A DNA stretch of 34,872 nucleotides from Acidobacterium sp. (lineage in GTDB: Bacteria; Acidobacteriota; Terriglobia; Terriglobales; Acidobacteriaceae), in the NCBI GenBank assembly GCA_027315385.1, contig DAHUYD010000164.1:1-34872 (forward strand), read 5' to 3'. A model generated the notes under the pieces. The model searched no databases. It saw only the letters and a list, made by a program, of their open reading frames with translations, and had not been told where the DNA came from. Of the stretch, positions 17,174-26,133 are shown piece after piece. How positions within the stretch are numbered: the first letter of the stretch is position 1; every line of letters starts with the position of its first letter. Made by a program: the position numbers and the translations under genes.

Positions 17174-19762
17174 TCAGAACAGGCTGATCCAGCGCTTCAG
17201 GTCGCCGACGTTCGTCAATCCGGCAAAATTCACGCTGCCCATGTACTCGGTATCGTCGCGAATGGGACCCAGCGAGAATCGCCGGTACTGGAAGTCGATT
17301 CCGCAGCAGTTCAGGTTGTACTGCCCCTGGACCGCGCCGAATTGCAATTGTTGGTGCACCATGTCGTAGACGGCGCTCACCCCCTCGCTCAACCCCAGCT
17401 TGTTGGCTGCGCCGTGGATCGCGGTCAGATGAATCTGATTGAACTGGTTGGACGCGCTCTCCGTGCGCAGGCGGGTTGTGCTCAGCGGAGTGACGCCCAG
17501 CGGTACATTCATGTACGCCTCACCCAACTGCAGCCGGTACAGGCCGCGCCGGAACGCCGCATAGATATTGCTGGAATCGATTTTGCCCTTCTTCACGTCG
17601 TAATCGAGGTCCCACTCCACGTCGCTGGCGCGCGTAGTATGCATGCGCAGCCGCGAAATCACCGGGCTGGTGCTGCGAGGATCCGTGAGGAAGTCGATGC
17701 CGGTGAAGTTCAGCGTCGTCTCCAGCGGGTTCGGCGTGCCTCGCGTCAGCGCGTGATCGAATTCCGGCTCGAAGTACAACTGCTGCGCCACGCGCCACGT
17801 TATCCAGTCGCGTACTGATTCTCCGCACATAGGTTGCGCGCCGTCCCTCGGCTCCACTGGAGGCGCCGCGGCGTCAGCGCCCCATCCCTCCGCCGCGGCA
17901 AACCCCGATGACTGGCCATTCTGGTCTGTGATGTCCTCCTGACCAGCGTCCGGCGGAGTCCTCGCCGCACCTTTTTTGCAGGGATGCGGCTTGCGCGCCC
18001 GGATGAACAGGCGCTGCGTCAAGCCATATTCGATCTGATTCGTGTTGCTGGCCACGTCTGTCTCGTCGAAACGGAGAATCTGGCGAAAATTATTGATGCC
18101 GGTCACGTAGCGGTACGCGATCTCCGGCTCAATGACGTGACGGACGTCGCCGCCCGTCAGCCGCCGCAGCCAGGGCGCGCTGAAATCCCGCTCCAGCACC
18201 GGCGGCCGCAGATCGAATCCCGTCTCCACGTCGGTCCGCGTGGTTCCCTCCTTGCGCACCACCGGTATCTGCTCAAGCGTCGCCGAATACTGGCTCTTGC
18301 CGTACCACGTCTCCCGCAGGGCCGCCTGCGGCCGGAACGTCCATCCCCCAAAATGAAGCGGCAGCGCAACTCCAGGGTGGAAATCCACGCGCGGTACTTC
18401 CGCCGATGTGCGGAAGTTGGGAAAATCGTACCGCGACAGTGCTCCCGCCGAGCCGGTAAACCTCCACATCAGCCGCGAATGCCCCAGACGCTGGTCCGCC
18501 GCCTCCAGATCGATCTGCGGCATGTGCATGATTCTCACTTCGTCGCCTGGAACCGTCGAACTCTGGAAATCCTGATACCGGTTCATCCGCAGGCTCGCCC
18601 ACCTGTCGTGGCTCTCGTGAGTCGCAAATATCTGCGACTTCACCTCGGAGTCGATGGCCACCGCAAAATTCTCCTGGAAGACCAGCCTGTAGACGTATGA
18701 GCTCAGATATTCGGCATCTACTATGCCCCGCGTGCGCGCCGTAAAGTCGTACCGCCCATCGGCCGCCACGTCCACGCCTCCCTGGTTCACCCGGATGGGC
18801 GCATGTCCCCTGGGAAACTCCAGCATTCCATGGTCCAGAAGGCTATTGAAGCGAATGTTCCCGAAATTCATGCCCCGCCCCCGGTACCGGAACATCGCGT
18901 TTGGCGCGAAGCCGCGCTTCGACCAATATTGTGTCGCCATCGTAAGATCGGCGCTGCGCCCGAGCGTTAGATAGAAGCCCTCGCCCACGATGAATCCTCG
19001 CGTCGTGTCGTCGCCGAAATATGGAAGCAAAATGCCGGACGAGCGCTGCGCCATCACCGGGTGCGTAACATACGGCAGATAGAGCAGCGGTACGTGGAAG
19101 AGCTGAAACCATGCCCCGCTGGTGCTGGCTATGCCCTTGTTCAGCCGGATGTCCTGGGCCAGAATCCGCCAGTCAGGCCGGGGCAGCCGGCACGACGTCA
19201 TGCTGCCGTGTATTACCCGGTATTGTCCTTTGCCCAGCTGCCGCACTTCCTTGCCGGTGATCGCGAACGGATTCGGCGCCGTGAAGACCATGCGCCCGTG
19301 CGGCGCTCGCTCCGCGCCGACCGTGCCCACCACGTCGAACAGATCGCCGGTATCCTGCTTCACGTTCACGGTGCCGTGGCTGGCCGTGAAGTGCTCATCG
19401 TCCGGTCCGCCGTCGATCATCATGTGGCCGCGCGCCGCAATATCGCCGGTCGCAGTGTCGTAGGTGGCATGGTCCGCGTGAACAATGTACCTGCGGTAGC
19501 GGATGACCACATCTCCGTCGATCGTGTAAAGCGCGCCCCCCTTCACGGTCTGCTCGCTCTGAGTGTTCGCGACGATTTCGACAGGTATCCCGGGCACGGG
19601 TTGCGGAATCACATGCGCTTCCGGCAGCGCGCTCTGGTCGCTGGGATCGCTGGGCAGCGCGGCCTGCGGAGACGGAGGAAACTCGGTGGTTACCGCCTGT
19701 CCCCAAACCTGCGGATGACACAGCAGGTACAGCGTGATACACCAAAGCAAGCGGGTTTTCAT
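17174..19762 (-). CDS. lptD: LPS-assembly protein LptD
   Basis: An 862-residue outer-membrane protein that inserts lipopolysaccharide into the outer leaflet together with LptE. A signal peptide occupies about residues 1-22. An OstA-like N-terminal beta-jellyroll covers about 40-180 (G-D-V-V-I-R-Y-R-R-Y-I-V-H-A-D-H-A-T-Y-D and G-x-V-x-I-R repeats), and the large LptD beta-barrel follows, with typical blocks P-Y-V-T-H-P-V and R-S-S-G-I-L-L-P-Y. A Pro/Ala/Gln-rich extracellular-looking insertion near 610-660 contains two cysteines, unlike the four cysteines of the E. coli protein. The ATG at 19762 gives a normal signal peptide; an upstream ATG 33 bases earlier is possible. The DsbA-like and SurA-like genes follow on the same strand. 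Confidence 0.9.
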   Translation of the reverse strand: MKTRLLWCITLYLLCHPQVWGQAVTTEFPPSPQAALPSDPSDQSALPEAHVIPQPVPGIPVEIVANTQSEQTVKGGALYTIDGDVVIRYRRYIVHADHATYDTATGDIAARGHMMIDGGPDDEHFTASHGTVNVKQDTGDLFDVVGTVGAERAPHGRMVFTAPNPFAITGKEVRQLGKGQYRVIHGSMTSCRLPRPDWRILAQDIRLNKGIASTSGAWFQLFHVPLLYLPYVTHPVMAQRSSGILLPYFGDDTTRGFIVGEGFYLTLGRSADLTMATQYWSKRGFAPNAMFRYRGRGMNFGNIRFNSLLDHGMLEFPRGHAPIRVNQGGVDVAADGRYDFTARTRGIVDAEYLSSYVYRLVFQENFAVAIDSEVKSQIFATHESHDRWASLRMNRYQDFQSSTVPGDEVRIMHMPQIDLEAADQRLGHSRLMWRFTGSAGALSRYDFPNFRTSAEVPRVDFHPGVALPLHFGGWTFRPQAALRETWYGKSQYSATLEQIPVVRKEGTTRTDVETGFDLRPPVLERDFSAPWLRRLTGGDVRHVIEPEIAYRYVTGINNFRQILRFDETDVASNTNQIEYGLTQRLFIRARKPHPCKKGAARTPPDAGQEDITDQNGQSSGFAAAEGWGADAAAPPVEPRDGAQPMCGESVRDWITWRVAQQLYFEPEFDHALTRGTPNPLETTLNFTGIDFLTDPRSTSPVISRLRMHTTRASDVEWDLDYDVKKGKIDSSNIYAAFRRGLYRLQLGEAYMNVPLGVTPLSTTRLRTESASNQFNQIHLTAIHGAANKLGLSEGVSAVYDMVHQQLQFGAVQGQYNLNCCGIDFQYRRFSLGPIRDDTEYMGSVNFAGLTNVGDLKRWISLF

Positions 19763-20067
19763 CGCGCGGGGCAACTCCAGAATAGCAAACACCATGGGGA
19801 GTTTCGCGGGATTTTAGGCCGCTGCGCTCTGGCAGAAATTCTCGCGATCTCACCCCTCATTGGAGACTTGCCAGTGATCGCTCATCTGTGGCCGGACGCC
19901 GTTCACCGCCGCTTGCCGCGCTCTCCCGGCGCGGGTTCAGGCCAGTTTCCGCGGCCTTCTTTCCTGCTCCCATTTCCGTGCCCCCGTATTCATATTCATC
20001 TGACGCCGATTGGCGGCGGGAGTTTCGCCGCGCACCCGCCCGAGTTGCAGAACGAACGAGGATTGCC
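19763..20067. other. Divergent intergenic region between lptD and the RDD gene
   Basis: About 305 bases separate the two divergent starts. Both promoters must lie here, but the GC-rich sequence shows no hexamer pair good enough to call. ORFs crossing the region are extensions of the RDD reading frame without a signal or family match. Confidence 0.5.
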
Positions 20068-21291
20068 TTGAGTCTGTCGCCGCTCCATCCTGCCGCGCTC
20101 GATGCCACCCAGCCGCCTCCCGATTCCGCCGCGCCCACGTGGAAGAACGAGGTAACCGCCCGCGTGCGCGCCCACCGCAGCCGCTATGGCCACGTGCCGG
20201 AGAACCAGCCCGCCCTGCCTGGCATGGAGAATGCTCTCGGCGCCTCATCGATTGCCGCGCGTGTGGCCGAGCGGTATGCCCGGGTTCCGTCGTACAAAGA
20301 TATGCTGGCGGCCCAGGCGGAGGCCGCCGCCAGGGCTGCTCAAGCCGCCGTACACGCCCACGTTGCGACCGTGGCCGAGGCGCTCGAATCGGCTCCGCGC
20401 CCCGAACCTGAGCCGCAGCCGTTTCAGCCTGACCTGCTCCGCTACTTCGTCAGCGAGGATTCCCTCCCCAGGCCCCGCACCGCTCCCGCACAGGCGCACG
20501 CCGCCTTGCACCGCGACATCGGGGATGTCGCCGACCCGCTGTCGGAAGCCGTTGTCGAACCGGATCGCCCGCTGCCCGCCCGCGTTATCGAGTTTCCCCG
20601 CGAGTTGATCGCTCCTCGCAAAGCCCGTCCCCGCCTGGCGGACGGCCCCATCAGCGAAGGAGCTGAGCCAGGTCCCTCTGTCGGCGCTCCGGCTGAATCC
20701 GCGCCTTCGCCGTCTCCGGAAGATGCCGCGCAGCTGCGCATCTTTGAGGCCGAGCCGGAAGCGGCTCCGGCCGCCGCTCGATCCTCCGAATGGCTCTCCA
20801 TCCGCCTCGATCCCGAAGGGCCTTCACGTGAGGCAACGCCCTGTTCGCCCTCGCGGCTGGCCGGCGACCTGCACCTGCATGTCGCGCCGCTGGCTGACCG
20901 CATCATGGCCGGCGTCGTCGACGTCGCGCTCACCCTCGCAGCATTCCTGCTCTTCGCGCTCGTCTTTGTCGCGTGCACCACGCATCCACCCGCCGGACGC
21001 ACCGCCGTCGCCGGCGCGACTGCCAGCCTGCTGGCCATGTGGGTGCTCTATCAGATCCTGTTTTTCAGCCTCTCCTCGGCTACACCAGGCATGAGGTACG
21101 CAAAGATCGCCCTGTGCACTTTCGACGACGAGAACCCGGCCCGCCACGCCATGCGGGTGCGCATCGCCGCGATGCTACTCTCTGCGTTGCCGCTGGGACT
21201 TGGCTTCCTGTGGATAATCTTCGACGAGGACGGCCTTAGCTGGCATGACCGCATCACCCAAACCTACCAGCGCAGCTACAGGAAGATGTGA
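20068..21291 (+). CDS. RDD-family membrane protein with long Pro/Ala-rich N-terminal region
   Basis: A 407-residue protein if translated from the TTG at 20068, which has GAGG seven bases upstream; the frame remains open another 60 codons upstream without recognisable features. Residues 1-275 are low in complexity, rich in Ala, Pro, Glu and Arg, and probably cytoplasmic and unstructured. The C-terminal 130 residues form an RDD domain: L-A-D-R-I-M-A-G-V-V-D-V-A at the start (the R and D of the name), hydrophobic segments near residues 285-305 and 320-340, G-M-R-Y-A-K-I between them, and a last segment with L-G-F-L-W-I-I-F-D-E-D-G-L-S-W-H-D-R-I-T. RDD proteins are small membrane proteins of mostly unknown role, some acting as ion transporters. 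Confidence 0.82.
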   Translation: MSLSPLHPAALDATQPPPDSAAPTWKNEVTARVRAHRSRYGHVPENQPALPGMENALGASSIAARVAERYARVPSYKDMLAAQAEAAARAAQAAVHAHVATVAEALESAPRPEPEPQPFQPDLLRYFVSEDSLPRPRTAPAQAHAALHRDIGDVADPLSEAVVEPDRPLPARVIEFPRELIAPRKARPRLADGPISEGAEPGPSVGAPAESAPSPSPEDAAQLRIFEAEPEAAPAAARSSEWLSIRLDPEGPSREATPCSPSRLAGDLHLHVAPLADRIMAGVVDVALTLAAFLLFALVFVACTTHPPAGRTAVAGATASLLAMWVLYQILFFSLSSATPGMRYAKIALCTFDDENPARHAMRVRIAAMLLSALPLGLGFLWIIFDEDGLSWHDRITQTYQRSYRKM

Positions 21292-21295
21292 GGCC

Positions 21296-21352
21296 TGTCA
21301 TGCTGAGCGAAGTGAGGCGCGACCGCGCCGCACGAAGTCGAAGGGTCCTGCT
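21296..21352. repeat. Interspersed intergenic repeat of the TCATGCTGAGCGAAGT type
   Basis: The segment starts CTGTCATGCTGAGCGAAGT and ends CGAAGTCGAAGGGTCCTG, with a GC-rich inverted piece (GGCGC and GCGCC) between. Short intergenic repeats with the core TCATGCTGAGCGAAGT-CGAAG are known to me from Acidobacteriota, Bacteroidota and other genomes. Only one copy is in the window, so the repeat status is from recognition of the core. Confidence 0.5.
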
Positions 21353-21401
21353 CTTCTTTTCCACTTTTCTCTGCGCTCTGCGCGTTCTGCTTGCGCCCTG
21401 A

Positions 21402-24400
21402 TCACTGCACCGGCGTTTCCTTCACCGGCTCGTAATCGAAATCCCACCTCTGGTACTTCTTCCCCGATTCATACCGTGTGTCCCACCTCAGCAGATAATC
21501 CTCCATCGCCGGCGTCTCCGGAAAGTGTTCGCTCGCCGGATAGGGATACGTGCTCATGCCGTGAAAGGGCAGCTCGCCCACCGTATAGGGCTCCGCCTCC
21601 CAGAAGTCCATGTCCTTCACAAATCCATTCGCATAGAAGAAGTAGTCGCGCGTCCAGCCAGGCGGAAGCGGCGGCAGAGCCGTCGAGCGAAATTCCGCGT
21701 CAATCTCCTCACCTGTCCCGAAGATCACGTACTGGTTGTCGATCTTCCGCAGCAGCGGCGTCACGTCGCCGTAGCGCGTATACATCCCGCGCGCCCACAG
21801 GAACGGCCCCGTCTGACTGATGCGGTTGTAATCGTAGGTCAGGTCGCCGGGCGATTTCAGCTCGATCTGATCGGGATACCCGCGGAACGCCAGATGCGCC
21901 ATCGCCAGCGGAACCTCCGCCTGCCGCACCTCGCCGATCTCGTTCGGTCCGTTGTCCACCAGCGCGCGATCCCAGTAGATCTGCAGGTTGGTCGTGATGC
22001 GAATCCTGCGCACCCCCCGCGGCAGCTTGCCGGTAAGGTCCACGACGATGGTGCGTGGCAGCCCTGCGGGAAAGCCCATGTCGCCGATGATCCGTTTCCA
22101 GTGGCCGTCGGGCAGTTGTGCGTCGACGTACGGCGGGATCGGTTTCAGCCCCGCCTGCCACGCCGCGTACATCGAGCTGGCGCTGAAGTAGTCCACATAC
22201 CCGCGCAGCAGCAGGCGCAGCGGGTGCGCCGGCGTCCATGGGCCAAGGTCCAAAGTAAGCGCGTGCAGGTTGGCGAAGCCGTCGTAGCTCAAATCGTGGA
22301 AGTCGGACAAATATCCGTGCTCCTGCCCGTCGAGCAGCGGCAGCACATTTTGCCCCTCGTTGTCCCACGCGCCCGCGGGCGGATGCGGCGCCGACACCGC
22401 AACAGCCTTTCCCGTCGCGAAGGGCGGCTCGCTCAAAAACTTCTCATCGGGATAAACCGAGATCCCCGCCGGGTGATCAACGGCGACAAGGCGCAGCTGG
22501 TCGATGTAGTTCACTTCCTCCATCGGCTCGCCGAAGCGGACGCTCAGCAGCCCGTGCAGCGCCTGCAGATCGTCGCCGGGCACTTTGATCCACTCGGCCG
22601 GATCGTTGCGGTTGGTCGCGGTGGGCGAAACCCAGTGTCCGACAACCGCCGCGCCGATCACGTCGGAGATGAACTTGTACTGCTTGCCGTCCCACGTAAA
22701 CAACACCGGGCAGGAGCTGCCGCGGCGATCGAGCTCGTGCAGCACCAGCGGTTTCGAAGGGTCAACGTCAATCTCGTCCTGCGGCACGCCCGTCGGCCAC
22801 AGCAGCCGAATGACGTCGACTTTGTCCGTCCTTCCCAGCCCCGCAAGAATCTCCGTCGAGTTCTGCCCCTCGTATCCCGAGCCGCCGGCGACCTCGAATT
22901 TTTGCCACTGCCCGCCGGCCAGCACCTCTACCTTGGTGCCGATGCCGGTTTTGTTGTCCGCCAGTCCCGTCAGCGTCAGACGCAGCGAGTGATGCGCCGC
23001 CCCGCCGACATTCAGCAGCACTACCGGCGGGCGATCCTTCTGCGTCACGATCAGGTCCGGGGCGCCGTCGCCGTTCACGTCCGCCGTAATCACTGACCGC
23101 GCGTCGTGCAGATGCAGCTTGCCGAGGCCCAGTTCCGCGCTCACGTCCTTCCATCCCTTCGGCCCAAGGTTACGAAACACGCGCAGCTCCGCCCCGCGCC
23201 TCGTTTCGAGCACCGCCGCCAGATCCACCCAGCCGTCGTTGTCGAAGTCGATGGGGGCGACCCCGTAGCCGCCGATGACGCCCTTCGGCACCGGCAGCGG
23301 CACGCGCTCGAAGCGTTTGCCTTCGACGTTGCGCCACAGCGTCAGTCCCGGCGCGCCGGCATGCGTGACGGCCACATCCATCCATCCGTCTTTGTTGAAG
23401 TCGAAAATGGCGACGCCCCGCGTGGCTGGCAGCTTCGCGTCATACAGCGGCACGGCTTTGAACGGATTCTCGCGCTGGTTCAGGTAGACCACGGGCGCGC
23501 TCCCGCCCGTCACCACCAGGTCCACCGCGCGGTCGTTGTTGATGTCCGACAGCTCCGCCTGCACGGTGCTTCCCTGACCCGTCAGCCCTTTCTGTGCGGT
23601 TACGTCCGTAAAGGTCGAGTTGCCATTGTTCCGCCACATCACGTTCGGCCCGGCTCCCGCGGACTTCCCGGTCACAAACAGGTCCAGATCGCCGTCGTGG
23701 TCGAAGTCCACGAACGTCAGCCCCTTCGCATCGTTCTTCTGCGTGATGCCCACCTTCGCCGTCACGTCGGCAAAATGTCCGCCGCCCAGGTTGTGGTACA
23801 GGATCACCCGCCCTCGCCCATCGCGCCCGCGCACCACCACCGCCAGATCCGGCTTGCCGTCGTTGTCGAAATCGCCCACCGCGCAGGCCATGGCGCGCCC
23901 ACTTGCATCCAGGCCCGTTTCGCTCGCCGGCACCGGCTCGAACTTCCCGTTGCGCAGGTTGCGCCAGGCATGGATGGCGTCGTTCCCTGCGCTCATCACC
24001 ACCAGGTCCTGCGACCCAGGCGCAAACATGTCGATGACGCAGACGCCCTCTCCACCCATCGCGGCCGGATCGATTCCGGGGCCGCTGCCCACAGATCCCA
24101 GTTGCGCACCGAGAATTCCGAAGGGCAGCGGCTCCGCCACAAACTTCACCGGAATCATCGCCCCCGCTGCCTGCGCCGGCAATCTCATCTCTTCCATCGT
24201 GGAAAAGCGCCCGCGGTCGCCGTACCCCAGCGCCAGCGGCGAGGAAATCTTTGCGCTGACCAGATGCTGGAACTTCTGCACCTCGGCATGCGCCGCCTGC
24301 TGCTGCCCGGAGCGCTGCAGCGCCCGCGCCAGCCCGAACTCCGCTGAAGCATGATTCGGGTTCAGCCGCAGCGCCGCGCGAAATTCCGCCAGCGCCTGCG

Positions 24401-24881
24401 GCAGATTCCCCAGGCTCATCTCCAACTGCCCGGCAAAGTAGTGGGTGTCGGCGTCGTTGGGAGCCAGCGCCAGCGCATGCTGCATACTGGCCAGCGCCTG
24501 CTTCTGCTCGGCCGAGTCCATCTGCGCCAGGCCCAGGTTGTACCACACACGCGGATCGTTGGGAGATCTCTGCGCGGCCAGGCGCAACTCCTGCTCGGCC
24601 TCGCCGAGCTTCTCCTCATACAGGAGCGCAATGCCACGGTTCAGGACCGGAATCGCCGCTGCGGAATCGGCGGCCTCCGCCTCGGCAAACTTCGCCGCGG
24701 CCTTTTCCGTGAGCTGCTGGTTCATCAGCGCGATGCCGATCGAGTTCAGCCGCGCAGCCTCAGCCTGGTTAGGCTTAGCGTCTGGCGTTTGAATGCCCGC
24801 GGCGATCGCGGCACCCGCGATCAATATCGCTGCGAGCAGCGCGAGGGGAAAGGCGAACGGAGTTTTTTTTTGGAAAGGCAT
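21402..24881 (-). CDS. CRTAC1-type protein with TPR, FG-GAP/VCBS repeats and UnbV domain
   Basis: An exported 1,159-residue protein. A hydrophobic signal segment (residues 8-28) is followed by TPR repeats (about 40-220). A seven-bladed FG-GAP/VCBS propeller comes next (about 260-620), with repeated calcium-loop motifs such as D-F-D-N-D-G-K-P-D-L-A, D-F-D-H-D-G-D-L-D-L-F and D-F-N-K-D-G-W-M-D-V-A. An ASPIC/UnbV domain follows (about 620-715, ending W-P-T-G-V-P-Q). The last 440 residues begin with C-P-V-L-F-T-W-D-G-K and contain Trp/Tyr-rich beta segments that I cannot assign to a named domain. Such proteins are extracellular or cell-surface and often adhesive or ligand-binding; no enzyme motif is seen. 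The start carries a run of nine A. Confidence 0.88.
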   Translation of the reverse strand: MPFQKKTPFAFPLALLAAILIAGAAIAAGIQTPDAKPNQAEAARLNSIGIALMNQQLTEKAAAKFAEAEAADSAAAIPVLNRGIALLYEEKLGEAEQELRLAAQRSPNDPRVWYNLGLAQMDSAEQKQALASMQHALALAPNDADTHYFAGQLEMSLGNLPQALAEFRAALRLNPNHASAEFGLARALQRSGQQQAAHAEVQKFQHLVSAKISSPLALGYGDRGRFSTMEEMRLPAQAAGAMIPVKFVAEPLPFGILGAQLGSVGSGPGIDPAAMGGEGVCVIDMFAPGSQDLVVMSAGNDAIHAWRNLRNGKFEPVPASETGLDASGRAMACAVGDFDNDGKPDLAVVVRGRDGRGRVILYHNLGGGHFADVTAKVGITQKNDAKGLTFVDFDHDGDLDLFVTGKSAGAGPNVMWRNNGNSTFTDVTAQKGLTGQGSTVQAELSDINNDRAVDLVVTGGSAPVVYLNQRENPFKAVPLYDAKLPATRGVAIFDFNKDGWMDVAVTHAGAPGLTLWRNVEGKRFERVPLPVPKGVIGGYGVAPIDFDNDGWVDLAAVLETRRGAELRVFRNLGPKGWKDVSAELGLGKLHLHDARSVITADVNGDGAPDLIVTQKDRPPVVLLNVGGAAHHSLRLTLTGLADNKTGIGTKVEVLAGGQWQKFEVAGGSGYEGQNSTEILAGLGRTDKVDVIRLLWPTGVPQDEIDVDPSKPLVLHELDRRGSSCPVLFTWDGKQYKFISDVIGAAVVGHWVSPTATNRNDPAEWIKVPGDDLQALHGLLSVRFGEPMEEVNYIDQLRLVAVDHPAGISVYPDEKFLSEPPFATGKAVAVSAPHPPAGAWDNEGQNVLPLLDGQEHGYLSDFHDLSYDGFANLHALTLDLGPWTPAHPLRLLLRGYVDYFSASSMYAAWQAGLKPIPPYVDAQLPDGHWKRIIGDMGFPAGLPRTIVVDLTGKLPRGVRRIRITTNLQIYWDRALVDNGPNEIGEVRQAEVPLAMAHLAFRGYPDQIELKSPGDLTYDYNRISQTGPFLWARGMYTRYGDVTPLLRKIDNQYVIFGTGEEIDAEFRSTALPPLPPGWTRDYFFYANGFVKDMDFWEAEPYTVGELPFHGMSTYPYPASEHFPETPAMEDYLLRWDTRYESGKKYQRWDFDYEPVKETPVQ

Positions 24882-24893
24882 CGCTAGCGGTCC

Positions 24894-24899
24894 ATTATA
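24894..24899 (-). promoter_or_regulatory. Perfect -10 element (TATAAT) upstream of the CRTAC1-type gene
   Basis: On the minus strand TATAAT ends 12 bases before the ATG. The corresponding -35 position is poor (GGCAAA at 17 bases). If used, transcription would start about five bases before the ATG, so the message would be leaderless or nearly so. No Shine-Dalgarno sequence is adjacent to the ATG, which is consistent with that. Confidence 0.35.
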
Positions 24900-24998
24900 G
24901 GGACGCGCGAAGCGCCTTTGCCTGGACGGCCAGTCCCCTCAGCGCGTCTCGATGGCTGCGAGAATCTCAAGGCGCGCCAGCGCCAGTCGCCGCGGCGG

Positions 24999-26045
24999 TC
25001 AGCCGCCGATGTGGACCATGCTGCGCGAGGGTTTCAGGAAGCCAGGCTCGCCAATGTGGTGGCGCGCTTCCTTCTGGTCGACCGTCCGCCGGATGAACGC
25101 CGCCAGATCGTCATCGCTGCCGCCCCTCTGGAGCACGCCGTAGAGGTCGTGGTCCGTCTGCGAAAACAGGCAGGTGCGAATCTTGCCGTCGGACGTGAGC
25201 CGCACCCGGCTGCAGTGCCCGCAGAAGGCCTGCGTGACCGGCGCGATAATGCCGATCTCGCCCACGCCGTCGTCGAACGTGTAGCGCACCGCCGTTTCGC
25301 TGGCGGCGTTGGGAGCCAGCGGCACCAGCAGCTTAAACGAATTCAGCGCCGTCGTGATCTCCCGCAGCGACACCACTGACTCCGGCGTCCACAGCCGATC
25401 CTCTTCCAGCGGCATGAACTCGATAAACCGGACGATGACGCCCTCCTCGCGCGAAAACTTCGCAAAGGCGACGATCTGGTCCTCGTTGAAGCCGCGGAGC
25501 AGCACGCAGTTTACCTTCACCGGATCGAGCCCGGCCCGTTTCGCCGCGCGAATCCCCGCCAGCACGCGCTGGTAGCTGCCCGGCACCCGCGTGATCCGGG
25601 CGAATTTGTCCGCGTCGACGGCATCCATGCTCACCGTGATCCGACTCAGGCCCGCGGCCCGGAGCGGCTCCGCCATCTCCTCCAGCAGGTGCCCATTTGT
25701 CGTCAGCGCCAGGTCCAGCGGCTCGCCGTCGAGGGTGCGCAGCGCGCTCAGCTCGCGAAGTAGCTGCGGTAATTCGCGGCGCAGCAGCGGCTCGCCGCCC
25801 GTCAGACGAATCTTCTCGATCCCCAGAGCGATGAAGACGCGCGCCATGCGCAGGTATTCCGCGATCGAGAGCTCCGCGTACACCGCGCCGTCGTTCCCCG
25901 TCCGGCAATACACGCACTTGTAGTTGCAGCGGTCGGTGATGGAAATGCGCAGGTCGGTGATCCGGCGGCCATGCCGATCCGTCAGCCGGTCAGACGGCCG
26001 GACGGCAGCATCGGTTTCATTGCGGAGCGCTGGGGTGAGCACCAT
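24999..26045 (-). CDS. moaA: GTP 3',8-cyclase MoaA
   Basis: A 348-residue radical SAM enzyme for the first step of molybdenum cofactor synthesis, converting GTP to 3',8-cyclo-GTP. The N-terminal cluster motif is C-N-Y-K-C-V-Y-C (Cys40, Cys44, Cys47). The second 4Fe-4S cluster ligands are C-G-H-C (275, 278) and Cys292 in G-K-I-R-T-C-L-F. The protein ends in H-I-G-G, the Gly-Gly tail that MoaA needs. Fold elements such as T-G-G-E-P-L-L-R and T-N-G are also present. The ATG at 26045 is preferred; an upstream in-frame start adds 24 residues with no homology. No other mo gene is adjacent, so it stands alone. A 13-base inverted repeat lies just before the start. Confidence 0.93.
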   Translation of the reverse strand: MVLTPALRNETDAAVRPSDRLTDRHGRRITDLRISITDRCNYKCVYCRTGNDGAVYAELSIAEYLRMARVFIALGIEKIRLTGGEPLLRRELPQLLRELSALRTLDGEPLDLALTTNGHLLEEMAEPLRAAGLSRITVSMDAVDADKFARITRVPGSYQRVLAGIRAAKRAGLDPVKVNCVLLRGFNEDQIVAFAKFSREEGVIVRFIEFMPLEEDRLWTPESVVSLREITTALNSFKLLVPLAPNAASETAVRYTFDDGVGEIGIIAPVTQAFCGHCSRVRLTSDGKIRTCLFSQTDHDLYGVLQRGGSDDDLAAFIRRTVDQKEARHHIGEPGFLKPSRSMVHIGG

Positions 26046-26049
26046 GAAT

Positions 26050-26062
26050 GAATACTGTATTC
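26050..26062. promoter_or_regulatory. 13-bp inverted repeat next to the moaA start
   Basis: GAATACTGTATTC is a perfect inverted repeat of six bases on each side of one central base. It ends five bases before the moaA ATG on the minus strand, where a ribosome binding site would be. It could be an operator or a chance palindrome in a locally AT-rich stretch. Confidence 0.35.
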
Positions 26063-26133
26063 GATGCCGCCGGGGCCGCGCCAGACGCACTGTTTTCCCC
26101 CGCGCCCGCCCCACCAATGCCCGGGTCGCTTCG

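Noticed and set aside
21525-23096. Plus-strand ORF of 523 codons opposite the CRTAC1-type gene
   Set aside because: Antisense to clear FG-GAP and UnbV motifs; composition is that of a shadow frame.
26050-26062. LexA-type operator next to moaA
   Set aside because: The repeat has a one-base centre and lacks the CTGT-N8-ACAG layout; kept only as an unassigned inverted repeat.
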